From assembly GCA_016936455.1 (NCBI GenBank), contig JAFGXV010000005.1:1-59179 (forward strand): DNA of 59,179 bases, written 5' to 3'. This document shows positions 34,031 to 42,062 of the stretch, piece by piece (position 1 is the first letter of the stretch; each line of letters opens with the position of its first letter). The translations under genes and the position numbers were made by a program. Source of the stretch: Desulfuromonadaceae bacterium (lineage in GTDB: Bacteria; Desulfobacterota; Desulfuromonadia; Desulfuromonadales; Desulfuromonadaceae). The notes beneath the pieces are model-generated. The model was not told where the DNA came from and searched no databases. It saw nothing but the letters and a program-made list of their open reading frames with translations.

Positions 34031-35913
34031 ACGCGACGAAACATCTTCTCAATCTCATAGCGCCGGATACGTTGCATCACCGGACGGCCATGGGGACAGT
34101 GGCGATTAAAATCAACCTCATCCAGCTGGCGCAACAGAGCGCGCATTGACAGCGAATCCAGGCGCTGATTGGCCCGAATCATGGTGTGGCAGGCCATACG
34201 GATCAGCAAAGCGTCAAAAGCCTCCTGACTTCTGTTACTCTTGCCCCACTCTGCAAAATCAGCCAGCATATCACGCACCAGCACAGTGCAGTCGCTCCCG
34301 GCCAAAAATGCCGGGATGGCGGTCAGAGCCCAGCTGGTACCGCCAAATGGTTCGAGTTCAAAGGCAAGGCGTTCGAATTCAGAACTAAACTCCGCCATCC
34401 GACTGTTCTCAGCCAATGTCAGCTCAATCACTTCCGGAAACAGCAGCTCCTGCTTCTCCACCCCTTTCCCGTTCAACTGACTTTTCAGGCGCTGATAACC
34501 AATGCGCTCATGTGCCGCATGCTGATCAATCAACAGCAGATCTTCTCCGTCCTGACACACGAGATAACTGCCCGCGTACTGACCGAGAACTTCGAGGGAA
34601 GTAAAAAAGCCGTGACGATCAATGGGCAGCGCCTGCTGTGGCGTTTCCAGATTCTGCTCCACCGCGCAGAACGCGTCAACCGACATGGAACTGCTTTGAT
34701 CCCCACCCTGCGCTGACAGATAGTGGCCCGTTGTTTCACGCACACCACCTTCCATGGGCGGCGGCGCCGGCGTCTCCTTATCCTCAGGCGATCCGCCGAC
34801 ACAAAAGACATTGCGGCACGCCGCTTCAGCAATTGCAGTGGACCTGGCGTCCGCAGATCGTTCCGGAACCACCGGATCGGGCCGACTCGCCGCGACGTCC
34901 ACAATTTCGGCTTCGGCTGTCTGCGGGGGCCGCAGCAACTGGCGGACCTGATGGCTGATAAAATCATGGACCAGTCGCTGATTGTGAAAGCGCACTTCGT
35001 GCTTGGTCGGGTGAACATTGACATCCACCTGATCCGTTGGCAGATCAAGAAACAGCACACACAGCGGATAGCGCCCTTTCATCAGCAACTGGCGGTACCC
35101 ATCCAGAACCGCATGCTGAATCACCCTGTCGCGGATAAAGCGGCCATTAACATAGGTATAAAGGTGCTGGGTGCTGGAGCGGTTATGTTCCGACCGGGCA
35201 ATAAAGCCGTGCAGACGCAAATCGTCATCTGTGATATTGACTTCAACCAGCGTGTCGACAACGGAGCGCCCCAGCACCGATGCAATACGGTCTTTCAACG
35301 TGCCATGACGATAAAAGTCCAGCACCACACGGCCATTATGAACCAGCTGAAACTGCACGAACGGGCAAGCCAACGCCAGACGGGTCACCACCTCACTGAT
35401 ATGGCCGAATTCGGTCTCTTCCTTGCGCAAAAACTTGCGCCGGGCAGGAACATTAAAAAAAAGATCGCGTACAGTAAAGGCGGTTCCCGGCGGGCGTCCC
35501 ACCTCACGGCGATGGCGGACAACCCCGCCGCTCAGCTCGAGTTCGAGCCCCACCTCATCATCGGCGCAACGGCTGCTCACTGTAAGGCGCGATACCGCCG
35601 CAATGGAAGGCAGAGCTTCACCGCGAAAACCGAGAGAATGAAGCTGAAACAAATCCGCCTCCTGACGAATTTTACTGGTGGCATGCCGTTCAAAGCAGAG
35701 GAAGACATCGTCATGGGTCATTCCATGGCCATTGTCGCTGACCCGGATGAGCTTGCGCCCGCCCCCTTCGACTTCAACCCGGACCCAATCCGCCTGGGCG
35801 TCGAGAGCATTTTCAACAAGCTCTTTTACAACAGAAGCCGGACGTTCAACCACTTCGCCGGCAGCAATTTGATTGCAGAGTTTTTCAGGCAGAATCGCGA
35901 TACGTGAGGCCAT
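34027..35913 (-). CDS. mutL: DNA mismatch repair protein MutL
   Basis: 628 residues from ATG 35913, giving the family start MASRIAILPEKL (an ATG at 35925 is possible). The N-terminal GHKL ATPase is intact: IAAGEVVERPASVVKELVENALDA, VSDNGHGM and LGFRGEALPSI. The C-terminal dimer domain carries the endonuclease-type motifs ACH and CPHGRP and a DQHA motif, but the latter reads DQHAAHERIGYQ, with Gln where the endonuclease signature has Glu. No mutS is nearby. It heads the mutL-miaA-hfq run. Confidence 0.97.
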   Translation of the reverse strand: MASRIAILPEKLCNQIAAGEVVERPASVVKELVENALDAQADWVRVEVEGGGRKLIRVSDNGHGMTHDDVFLCFERHATSKIRQEADLFQLHSLGFRGEALPSIAAVSRLTVSSRCADDEVGLELELSGGVVRHRREVGRPPGTAFTVRDLFFNVPARRKFLRKEETEFGHISEVVTRLALACPFVQFQLVHNGRVVLDFYRHGTLKDRIASVLGRSVVDTLVEVNITDDDLRLHGFIARSEHNRSSTQHLYTYVNGRFIRDRVIQHAVLDGYRQLLMKGRYPLCVLFLDLPTDQVDVNVHPTKHEVRFHNQRLVHDFISHQVRQLLRPPQTAEAEIVDVAASRPDPVVPERSADARSTAIAEAACRNVFCVGGSPEDKETPAPPPMEGGVRETTGHYLSAQGGDQSSSMSVDAFCAVEQNLETPQQALPIDRHGFFTSLEVLGQYAGSYLVCQDGEDLLLIDQHAAHERIGYQRLKSQLNGKGVEKQELLFPEVIELTLAENSRMAEFSSEFERLAFELEPFGGTSWALTAIPAFLAGSDCTVLVRDMLADFAEWGKSNRSQEAFDALLIRMACHTMIRANQRLDSLSMRALLRQLDEVDFNRHCPHGRPVMQRIRRYEIEKMFRRV

Positions 35914-35984
35914 CGGCACAACCATTCCGTTTTTTGTTTCACAACGCCTCTCAATCCGCGGTGAAACAAAGAAGAGCGTTCAAT

Positions 35985-36043
35985 AAAAAAAGCCCAGCGC
36001 ACCGGGCGGCCACATCGTACATGAACCGCAAGCACTGGGCTTT
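35985..36043 (-). terminator. Terminator of the ExeA-like gene
   Basis: On the minus strand a 12-base-pair stem (AAAGCCCAGTGC with GCGCTGGGCTTT, one G-T pair) encloses a loop of about 28 bases and runs into seven T. It starts about 20 bases past the ExeA-like stop and separates that gene from mutL. Confidence 0.75.
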
Positions 36044-36062
36044 CGCAGTACAGCAGCAACAA

Positions 36063-36965
36063 TCAGGAGCGGCGTTTTTCCATCTTGGCCAGCAGCGCCT
36101 CAATCTTGCTCAACTGGGGTTCAGAACCGGCATGCTCAGACGCTACCAGCTCTGGCGTCAACCCCAGATCCCCCACCACACTCTGGACAATCTGTGGCGT
36201 CACCGCAGCCAGCTTTTGCAGGAACGCTTCAAACAGGCAGTTATCGCAAATCGTGTTGATGATACGTGGAACCCCTGACGAATAGCGGTAAATCACCTCG
36301 ACGGCCGGCGATGTAAACAACATGGTCCGGGAACCCGCCACGCGCAGACGGTGTTTGATATAGGAAAGACACTCGACATCCGATAACGGATGCAGGTGGT
36401 AACGCAGGGCCACCCGCTGTGCCAGCGGTTCATCCAGGCGCAAACAATCCTCGACCTCAGGCAACCCGAAAAAGATCAGGTTCAACAACTTTTTACCCGG
36501 GATTTCCAGATTCAACAGGCCGCGAAATTCTTCCATCAGTGGCCGGGTCTGCAACATCTGGGCTTCGTCGATCAGCACCACAGCTCGGCGCCCTTCGCGA
36601 TCAATTTCCAGCAACCGATCATACAACTGCTTCAAGACGGCCATACGGTCCGCAGCCGGCTGCTTGACGCCAAGCTGCATGGCAATACGCGCCAGAATCC
36701 ATTCCGGGGTGATCCCCGAATGAACCATCACCAGCAGCGATGATTCATAGCGCTCCGGCGGCAAAATATCCAGCAGACGCCGGGCAAGTGTTGTCTTTCC
36801 GGAACCTATCCCCCCGACCAGAACCGCCAGCCCCTTGTTGGAATCAATCGCCCGCTGAAAACGCAACAACGCCTGGCTGTGTTCCTCGCTGTCAAAATAA
36901 AACCGGGCATCCGGAGCATTGGAAAAAGCCTCCCGCTCCAGGCCGAAATGATCGGTATAACTCAC
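36063..36965 (-). CDS. ExeA/MshM-like AAA ATPase
   Basis: 300 residues. The N-terminus SYTDHFGLEREAFSNAPDARF is typical of the ExeA/GspA family. Walker A is VGGIGSGKTTLARRLL and Walker B is RRAVVLIDEAQML. The C-terminal helical region follows the usual pattern YRYSSGVPRIINTICDN. Relatives help assemble secretion or type IV pilus complexes; here the peptidoglycan-binding C-terminal domain of ExeA is absent. It lies 33 bases below the large TPR gene, with which it probably works. Confidence 0.85.
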   Translation of the reverse strand: MSYTDHFGLEREAFSNAPDARFYFDSEEHSQALLRFQRAIDSNKGLAVLVGGIGSGKTTLARRLLDILPPERYESSLLVMVHSGITPEWILARIAMQLGVKQPAADRMAVLKQLYDRLLEIDREGRRAVVLIDEAQMLQTRPLMEEFRGLLNLEIPGKKLLNLIFFGLPEVEDCLRLDEPLAQRVALRYHLHPLSDVECLSYIKHRLRVAGSRTMLFTSPAVEVIYRYSSGVPRIINTICDNCLFEAFLQKLAAVTPQIVQSVVGDLGLTPELVASEHAGSEPQLSKIEALLAKMEKRRS

Positions 36966-36998
36966 ACGCCACCCATCTTCTGCGGATATCGTGCCGGA

Positions 36999-39071
36999 CT
37001 AGGCAAAAGACACCCGCTGACCATCACCATCCGCTGCATTGAGCAATGATTTCAACTCCGCGATCTTCATGTTCACACTGCGAAATTGCGGGTCGTTATC
37101 CGCCACGACCTGGTAGCTGCTCAGAGCATCGGCATAAGCACCTTTAGCCTCGTAGAGCATACCACTTTCGTAATAGAGAATGATGCGGTCGTCCTGCGTC
37201 AACCCTTTGGCCGACAGGCCAAGGGTAAGAATTTCTTCCGCCTTGTCAAAAGACTTCTGCTCGACGTAACAGGCTGCCTTGAGACAGATACCCGATATCC
37301 TGTATTGCGGGTCGGCCATCGCCTTGTCAAATTCCGCAACCGCATCGTCGTAAAGTCCCATTTCCTTATAGGCGATACCGAGATTGTACGCAGACTCCGT
37401 ATCTTCATCGGCAATAACCGTCTGCACCCCACGTTGTGAGTCAGCCAGACCGGCAGGACCAGCCAAATCAAAGTCATCCCCCAGCGACAGTTCAAGATCT
37501 TCAAATGTAACCTGATCCACCTGGTCTGTGGACCGGGCTGACATGGGCGGCGGAAAATCAATATCCAGCGACGGCAGTTCGAGCTCAACAGTCTGCTTTA
37601 CTGTCGCCGGCGATGCTGTTTGCGCCTGTTTACGATTCTGGATAAGGCTTTGACGCCGCTTGACCTCATCGTGATCGGGCGCAACTTTCATCAAACGATC
37701 GCATACCTGCTCCGCCTCGTTGAGAAGCCCCTGCTGGAGATAGAAATCAATCTCTTCAAGATCCGCCTGAAGGTCCACCATGGATGACGAAGACGGCGTA
37801 TCTGCCCCATCGAGATCAAAAGAAACATCCTCTCCATCATCGATCGTATCAAAAGCCAAGTCATCAAAGGCATCATCCGTACTTGACGCTGACGTCTGAT
37901 CATCGACCAGGTCAAAGGTCAGGTCGTCGAATTCATCACCGGCGGCTGCCGGCACAGACGGCTCTTTAAAAGCAAGAGAGTCGAAGGCGTCTTCCGACTC
38001 CGCGGAAAAAACAGCAGCGTCTGGTTCGACCGGCGCGGACAGGACATCAAACAGCTTCTCGCCCTCCCCCAGCGTCTCGTAAACATTGCGCAGCATTTTG
38101 ATGAGGTCGCGGTTCTCGGGCAGGCGCTCGCGAAGGGTTTCAAGAAAAGGCTTGAGATCCTGAACACGCTCCGCACTGAAAAATCTGCCCTGTTGGGCCG
38201 ATATCGCTTCAAAACAGCTGTCTGAGTCTTCCGCATCAAGGTAGGCCTGAAATAGCCTCACCCGCACATCCAGATCATCCTCTTTCAGGATCATCAACTG
38301 TTGCAAGCAACCAATTTCTTCCCTGTAATCGCCCCCCTGATGGAAGCCAGCAGCCAGAGACGACAGGACGTCATGGTGATCCGGGTACTGGCGCAGCAGA
38401 TTCGTCAGATACTCAACACCGCCCAGGACCTCGCCATGATCAATCATAGCCTGGGCATAACCAATCATGATGGCGACATTATCGGGCCATTGCCGCATGA
38501 AATGTTCGTACAGCTTCTGCAGTTGGGTATAGTCCCCCTGCTGCCGGACATGCGCTTCGATCTTGGCAAACTCTTCCTGTGCTTTATTCAGCTCACCCTT
38601 TTTGGCATAGCAATCAGCAATCTTGACCCCGAGGGACACACTCCCCCGATCCAGTTGCTGCATGCACTCCAGTGTTTTGATGATGGAAACCAGGTCATTG
38701 GTATCTTCATAATGTTTCAGCAGAATGCGGTATTCGGCCAGAGCGTTTCCGGTCAACCCCTGCTGTTCATTAAGCTTCGCCAGCTTCTGGGTATAGGATG
38801 TGTTTTCCGGCGCCATTTTCTGCATCTGTTTGTACACAGCAATAGCTTTGAGATAGAACGCGTGATCGGCGTAATAACCGGCGACATTCTCGTAATGGGT
38901 GAGCGCCTCTTCCGTACTGCCCGTCCGGCTGTAGAGTTCTGCCAGCTTCTGACGCGAACGATAATCCTTCGGATCGAGTTCCAGAAGCTTTTCGTATTCC
39001 TTGATAGCGCGGGCCAGATTGTTTTTCTGCAGATGCTTCTGCGCGGCCGCAAGTATTTTTTCTTTAGACAC
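36999..39071 (-). CDS. Large TPR protein with an acidic FDDLAF-repeat linker
   Basis: 690 residues from GTG 39071 (AGAGGTG, 6 bases upstream). TPR units occupy about residues 5-250 and 570-680. Between them, about residues 355-440 form an acidic, probably disordered linker with repeated EDAFDSLAF, DEFDDLTFD and DDAFDDLAFD. No signal peptide or membrane helix is evident. Two-part TPR scaffolds of this kind occur near motility and secretion ATPases. Its coupling with the ExeA-like ATPase suggests a common assembly function, but no substrate is known. Confidence 0.8.
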   Translation of the reverse strand: MSKEKILAAAQKHLQKNNLARAIKEYEKLLELDPKDYRSRQKLAELYSRTGSTEEALTHYENVAGYYADHAFYLKAIAVYKQMQKMAPENTSYTQKLAKLNEQQGLTGNALAEYRILLKHYEDTNDLVSIIKTLECMQQLDRGSVSLGVKIADCYAKKGELNKAQEEFAKIEAHVRQQGDYTQLQKLYEHFMRQWPDNVAIMIGYAQAMIDHGEVLGGVEYLTNLLRQYPDHHDVLSSLAAGFHQGGDYREEIGCLQQLMILKEDDLDVRVRLFQAYLDAEDSDSCFEAISAQQGRFFSAERVQDLKPFLETLRERLPENRDLIKMLRNVYETLGEGEKLFDVLSAPVEPDAAVFSAESEDAFDSLAFKEPSVPAAAGDEFDDLTFDLVDDQTSASSTDDAFDDLAFDTIDDGEDVSFDLDGADTPSSSSMVDLQADLEEIDFYLQQGLLNEAEQVCDRLMKVAPDHDEVKRRQSLIQNRKQAQTASPATVKQTVELELPSLDIDFPPPMSARSTDQVDQVTFEDLELSLGDDFDLAGPAGLADSQRGVQTVIADEDTESAYNLGIAYKEMGLYDDAVAEFDKAMADPQYRISGICLKAACYVEQKSFDKAEEILTLGLSAKGLTQDDRIILYYESGMLYEAKGAYADALSSYQVVADNDPQFRSVNMKIAELKSLLNAADGDGQRVSFA

Positions 39072-39156
39072 GAAACACCTCTGCCATGGGATAATCCAGC
39101 TGCTACAGCCGTATTTAAGGTCAATCGCAAATTAATAAAAAAAGTAAATCTTTTTG

Positions 39157-39185
39157 AATCTAAAACAGAGGGAGGGGAAAATCAA
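39157..39185 (-). promoter_or_regulatory. Possible sigma-70 promoter for the large TPR gene
   Basis: On the minus strand TTGATT and TAGATT are spaced by 17 bases, about 85 bases upstream of the GTG start. Each box matches 4 of 6 consensus positions. The surrounding 197-base gap (39072-39268) is AT-rich and holds no gene that I can support. Confidence 0.35.
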
Positions 39186-39268
39186 GGCCATTATCCAAAG
39201 TTTTTCCCAACAAAAACATTTATTTACCTCAAAAACGCCAGAGCAAAGCCTTATTTTTTAGCCAGAAC

Positions 39269-40006
39269 TCATGAATCAACAGGGAAAGACTTGAGTTTCT
39301 GCACTTCCGCCGGGCGCAGAAACCGGTACTCACCCGACTTTAGATCGCCCAATTCAAGAAACGCCAGCGCCGTGCGCTTCAGCGCGCTGACGGAGCAGCC
39401 GACTTGCTCGCACATCCTGCGAACCTGACGATTGCGCCCTTCGTGAATGGTCAGATCAAACCAGGTATTATGTGCCGATGCATGGACATGCGCCACCCGC
39501 GCCGGAGAGGTCGGACCATCGTCGAGCAGCACGCCCTGTTCGAGCTGCTGCTGCATAAGGCCGGTCAGTGAACCCTTGATCTTGACCCGGTACGTTTTGG
39601 CAATTTTGAAGCGAGGATGCAACAGCTGCTGGGCCAGTTCCCCATCATTGGTCAACAACAGAAGCCCCTCGGTATTAAGATCAAGACGGCCGACGGGAAA
39701 AAGCCTCACCGGAATCTCGCTCAACAGATCGAGTACGGTTCGCCGCCCCTGCGGGTCGTGCGCGGTCGTGACAAAACCCAGTGGTTTATTGAGCAGAACG
39801 TAGTATTTTTCTTCAGCCGCCGCCAATAGACGGCCATTGATCTCAATCCGGTCCTGGGCCGGATTAGCCCGGTCCCCCAGCTGGGCAACCCGACCATTGA
39901 TCCGCACCCGTCCTTCTTCAATCCACCGCTCCGCCTGTCGACGTGAGGCCAGGCCAGCTTTGGCAATAAGTTTCTGCAGGCGTTCGTCAGTGGCTCTACT
40001 CTGCAT
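39269..40006 (-). CDS. rluB: RluB-family pseudouridine synthase
   Basis: 245 residues from ATG 40006, giving the normal start MQSRATDERLQKLIAKAGLASRRQAERWI (S4 domain). The catalytic aspartate is in GRLDLNTEGLLLLTNDG. The RRMCEQVG motif near the end is typical of the RsuA/RluB group. It modifies a uridine in 23S rRNA. It overlaps the scpB stop by 11 bases. The order scpA-scpB-rluB is widely conserved. Confidence 0.93.
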   Translation of the reverse strand: MQSRATDERLQKLIAKAGLASRRQAERWIEEGRVRINGRVAQLGDRANPAQDRIEINGRLLAAAEEKYYVLLNKPLGFVTTAHDPQGRRTVLDLLSEIPVRLFPVGRLDLNTEGLLLLTNDGELAQQLLHPRFKIAKTYRVKIKGSLTGLMQQQLEQGVLLDDGPTSPARVAHVHASAHNTWFDLTIHEGRNRQVRRMCEQVGCSVSALKRTALAFLELGDLKSGEYRFLRPAEVQKLKSFPVDS

Positions 40007-40556
40007 GGTCAAAATCGAGCTCCATTGATAAGGCAAGGTCCTCATCGCCCGCAAACTCGCTGAGCTGGGGCAGATCGGACAGACCCTTGAGGCCAAACAG
40101 TTCCAGGAATTTCTGACCGGTGCCATACAGCAGGGGCCGCCCGGGAACATCCTTCTTCCCAACGCAGCGGACCAGCTGTTTTTCCATCAAGGCCCTCAGA
40201 ACACCGCCACTGTCCACACCGCGCAAATATTCAACCTCCGCCCGGGTAATCGGCTGACGATACGCGACAACAGCCAGCGTCTCCGTTGCCGCCCGTGACA
40301 GTCTCAACGCCCGGCTGCGTGTCAGCTTCAGAACCCAGGGTGCATATTCGGGGCGTGTACGCAACTGGAACCCCCCGGCAACCTCCTGCAGAACAATCCC
40401 GCGCCCAGGGTGATAATATTCATGCTGCAACTGCTGCAATGCGTTGCGCAGCGATTCTGTATCGGCTTCGAGGAGACTGAGCAGCCGGTCAAAACGCAAG
40501 GGTTGATCGCTGGCAAACAATAAGGCCTCAATACGTGCCTTGAGATCGGGCATCAC
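39996..40556 (-). CDS. scpB: Segregation and condensation protein B
   Basis: 186 residues, two winged-helix domains. Typical lines are RIEALLFASDQPL at the N-terminus and TLAVVAYRQPITRAEVEYLRGVDSGGVLRAL in the middle. ScpB binds ScpA, which closes the SMC ring. It overlaps scpA by 4 bases. Confidence 0.96.
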   Translation of the reverse strand: MMPDLKARIEALLFASDQPLRFDRLLSLLEADTESLRNALQQLQHEYYHPGRGIVLQEVAGGFQLRTRPEYAPWVLKLTRSRALRLSRAATETLAVVAYRQPITRAEVEYLRGVDSGGVLRALMEKQLVRCVGKKDVPGRPLLYGTGQKFLELFGLKGLSDLPQLSEFAGDEDLALSMELDFDHAE

Positions 40557-41338
40557 AATTCCTCACAGGAATGAGGCGCCAGGGCAGCGACGCAGCGATC
40601 GGAGTGGAGCTCCGGCTGCGGATACAGGTAGATGGTACCCTGCGGGTTCAGCTGCACCAGACGGAGCTGGCCGAGCTTGACCAGTTCCAGCATGGCAATA
40701 AAAACGACAATCACCTCACTGCGCCCCGTAACACCTGAAAAGCACTGTTCAAAGGACACATACTCTTCACCATTCAGACGCCGCCGCAACAGGCGCATCC
40801 CCTGCTCCACCGACCAGGGCGATGAAATAATCGTATGGGGTGCAGGCGGAGGTTTATCCTGCAAAACACGCCGCAGCGCTTCAACCAGCTCAAACAGGCT
40901 GACCGGACTGTCGTTCAGGTCAGCCGGCACCGCCTCGGACGGGCCCTCCTCCTGCATCGACTGCTCAGGTCGAATAAAAACATCCCGATTGAGCTGGGGA
41001 TAGGCTTCCAGTTTTTCCGCACCTTCTTTGTAACGGCGATATTCCAGCAGACGCTGCACCAGTTCAGCCCGCGGATCAACGCCTTCGTCGTTTTCCTCAT
41101 CACGCGGACTGGCCGGGAGCAGAGTCCGCGATTTGATATGGAGCAACGTCGCCGCCATCACCAGAAACTCACCGGCCACATCCAGCTGGTGAGCTTTCAT
41201 CAGCGACAGATAGTCCAGATACTGCGCCGTAATCTGAGCGATCTGAATATCGTAAATATCCATCTCGCTTTTGACCACCAGATGCAGCAGCAGATCGAGT
41301 GGCCCCTCAAACTGCTCCAGTTTGATGCGATAGGACAC
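40553..41338 (-). CDS. scpA: Segregation and condensation protein A (kleisin)
   Basis: 261 residues from GTG 41338. The N-terminal signature YRIKLEQFEGPLDLLLHLVVKSEMDIYDIQI is nearly canonical. The C-terminal winged helix ends the domain, followed by a short tail. ScpA bridges the SMC heads. It lies 48 bases below the M50 protease gene. The smc gene itself is not in the window. Confidence 0.96.
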   Translation of the reverse strand: MSYRIKLEQFEGPLDLLLHLVVKSEMDIYDIQIAQITAQYLDYLSLMKAHQLDVAGEFLVMAATLLHIKSRTLLPASPRDEENDEGVDPRAELVQRLLEYRRYKEGAEKLEAYPQLNRDVFIRPEQSMQEEGPSEAVPADLNDSPVSLFELVEALRRVLQDKPPPAPHTIISSPWSVEQGMRLLRRRLNGEEYVSFEQCFSGVTGRSEVIVVFIAMLELVKLGQLRLVQLNPQGTIYLYPQPELHSDRCVAALAPHSCEEL

Positions 41339-41386
41339 GATGGCACATCCCCCGCCCTGTGCCGCTTTATTAAAAAGCAGGCCCCA

Positions 41387-42058
41387 TCAGCGACTGAACA
41401 GAAAATGGATAACTTCCTGAACAACCGGCGTGTAACTTCCGGCCAGAAAAGAAACAACGGATAAAACCAGAGGAGCGATCACAACCGACCAGGTCCGGGT
41501 AAAAAGAATCAGTCCCAGAACCAGAAAAAAACCAAACGGCTCCAATTTCAGCAGCCGCTTCGCCCAACGCGAAGGCAACAGCGCGGCCAGCACTCGTCCG
41601 CCATCCAGGGGAGGGACCGGCACCATATTGATCACAGCGAGAATGACATTGATATAAAGACTGAACGCGGCCATCAGCACCATGGGGCGCACAATAAAGC
41701 CCAGAACGGCCACCGGCCCCAGCCAGCCCGCAACCCGCAACAACAGAGCGGACACCAGCGCCAGCAACAGATTGGCTGACGGGCCGGACAACGCAACCCA
41801 GAGCATGTGACGATGGGGGTTGCGCAGATTCGATGGATTCACCGGCACCGGTTTGGCCCAGCCGAATCCGACCAGCAACACGGCCAGTGTGCCGAACAGA
41901 TCAAGATGGCGCAGCGGATTGAGGGTCAGACGGTTCAGCAACCGGGCGGTCGGATCCCCCAAACGATCGGCCGTATAGCCGTGAGCCAGTTCATGAACGG
42001 TGACGGCCAACAACGCCGGCAGCAGCATGATGGAGACTTTTAAAAAAAATGATTCCAT
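41387..42058 (-). CDS. Site-2 protease-like M50 metallopeptidase
   Basis: 223 residues from ATG 42058. The zinc motif HEXXH is seen in [18 protein letters not shown] and the third ligand in [18 protein letters not shown]. About six membrane helices and no PDZ domain make this the short form of the family, common next to scpA and cca in Deltaproteobacteria and Firmicutes. Its substrate is unknown. It follows the cca gene by 4 bases. Confidence 0.92.
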   Translation of the reverse strand: MESFFLKVSIMLLPALLAVTVHELAHGYTADRLGDPTARLLNRLTLNPLRHLDLFGTLAVLLVGFGWAKPVPVNPSNLRNPHRHMLWVALSGPSANLLLALVSALLLRVAGWLGPVAVLGFIVRPMVLMAAFSLYINVILAVINMVPVPPLDGGRVLAALLPSRWAKRLLKLEPFGFFLVLGLILFTRTWSVVIAPLVLSVVSFLAGSYTPVVQEVIHFLFSR

Positions 42059-42062
42059 TCGC

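Noticed and set aside
34723-35907. A 394-codon plus-strand open frame opposite mutL
   Set aside because: The minus strand encodes clear MutL motifs over the same span; the plus frame looks random.
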